53,449 nucleotides of DNA from the NCBI GenBank assembly GCA_903949285.1, contig CAJAYT010000137.1:1-53449 (forward strand), read 5' to 3'. The notes beneath the pieces were generated by a model. The model saw nothing but the letters and a program-made list of their open reading frames with translations. It did not search any database and was not told where the DNA came from. The position numbers were made by a program, and so were the translations under genes. Source of the DNA: an uncultured Burkholderiales bacterium (GTDB lineage Bacteria > Pseudomonadota > Gammaproteobacteria > Burkholderiales > Burkholderiaceae_C). Positions 52,913 through 53,449 of the stretch are shown here, in pieces (the stretch's first letter is position 1; the number at the start of each line of letters is the position of its first letter).

Positions 52913-53449
52913 CTTTAATACCATGTGAAATATATTCAATTACTTTAGTTGCTTATTGAATAATACTTTGTGCGCCAGCAATCTTTCAGCTAAATATTTA
53001 TATAAATAGTAAATCGAACACTACTCATTTTCATCCAATTGATTATTTCATTATATTTTCAATCGGTAACATCAAAAGAATTTGCAAAAGAATTCAACAA
53101 CCTTAGTTATTGGGTTTTTAGAATTTATATTTTTTAATTTGATTATTTTTTGTTTGTTTTTTATATTTTGAAATTTAATTATTTGTTTTAATTTCCAAAA
53201 TACCTTGACTTTGCGATCAAAATTTTTTAATGATAATTCGGTACTTTGTTTCATACTACAGCTTTTATTACTTCGTCTTCATTCGTTTAGGTCAAGTAGT
53301 CATGACTCAGTGGTACATATATACTGCATCTATGTTAAGCAATCTAAAAATACTATTCCCTTATTTATAAAAAGCTTAGAGATAAAACCAAAATATTTTT
53401 CAATATAGATCAAACTCAACGTTTAATTTATTAGAAATTGATCGCGCCA
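52913..53449. other. AT-rich non-coding end of the window
   Basis: 537 bp, strongly AT-rich with many homopolymer runs (for example around 53125-53200). Two short ORFs (53072-53254 minus, 53205-53408 plus) have low-complexity translations rich in Lys, Asn, Phe and Ile, no domain and no ribosome binding site, and are probably random. No gene, RNA or repeat was recognised. Part of it must hold the promoter of the DUF3309 gene. Confidence 0.55.

Noticed and set aside
53072..53408. Two short ORFs at the AT-rich end
   Set aside because: Lys/Asn/Phe-rich low-complexity translations expected by chance in AT-rich DNA.

Overview
The window is a 53-kb piece of a bacterial chromosome, most likely a freshwater-type betaproteobacterium of the order Burkholderiales. 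The evidence is gene order and family content read from the translations: glnA with ntrB-ntrC; alaA-hom-thrC-moeA-moaD-moaE; rpsF-priB-rpsR-rplI-dnaB; divergent ppsA/ppsR; surE-pcm-nlpD-rlmD; and several Bug/TctC solute-binding proteins, a family greatly expanded in this order. No database search was possible, so genus is not claimed. No tRNA, rRNA, CRISPR array, insertion sequence or prophage was recognised.

Layout. 1-5.1 kb: nitrogen control (ntrC cut by the window edge, ntrB, a small secreted protein, glnA), with a sigma-54 promoter and an NtrC-type site visible in front of glnA, and a 9-bp tandem repeat in front of ntrB. 5.1-8.7 kb: a MoCF/CinA-domain protein, a voltage-gated K+ channel, a secreted GlcG/HbpS protein and an unknown exported protein. 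8.7-14.8 kb: one tightly overlapping operon for alanine transamination, threonine synthesis and molybdopterin synthesis. 14.9-17.9 kb: a Mth938-domain protein, a Bcp peroxiredoxin and a PIN-PhoH ATPase. 17.9-21.1 kb: dnaB and the ribosomal protein S6-S18-L9 operon, with three DnaA-box-like 9-mers at 12-bp intervals upstream of dnaB. 21.3-24.8 kb: PEP synthase and its regulatory kinase/phosphatase, with a long hairpin covering the ppsA ribosome binding site. 24.9-30.7 kb: a second GlcG-like protein, a Bax-inhibitor-1 family membrane protein, and surE-pcm-nlpD-rlmD. 30.8-46.3 kb: mostly single genes: quinone oxidoreductase, RmuC, a small GIY-YIG-like protein, two Bug proteins, a LON-domain protein, a TPR/glycosyltransferase-like protein, a TRAP binding protein, a transglutaminase-like protein, a TlpA-like thioredoxin, a FUSC membrane protein and an aromatic-ring FAD monooxygenase.

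46.3-53.4 kb is visibly AT-richer and differs in character: small stress- or envelope-type proteins. It holds a His/Ala-rich 80-residue protein, two OmpA paralogues, a beta-barrel protein, a DUF3494 ice-binding-like lipoprotein, a BON lipoprotein, a glycine-zipper lipoprotein and a DUF3309 peptide. Four of its transcription units carry the same GAACAGA element 56-80 bp before the start codon, always in the direction of the gene. This is the best candidate in the window for an undescribed regulon: a coordinated envelope or cold-stress set possibly read by one alternative sigma factor.

Many start codons in the left half are TTG or GTG rather than ATG (ntrB, alaA, moaD, moaE, priB). Start choices are explained in the entries.
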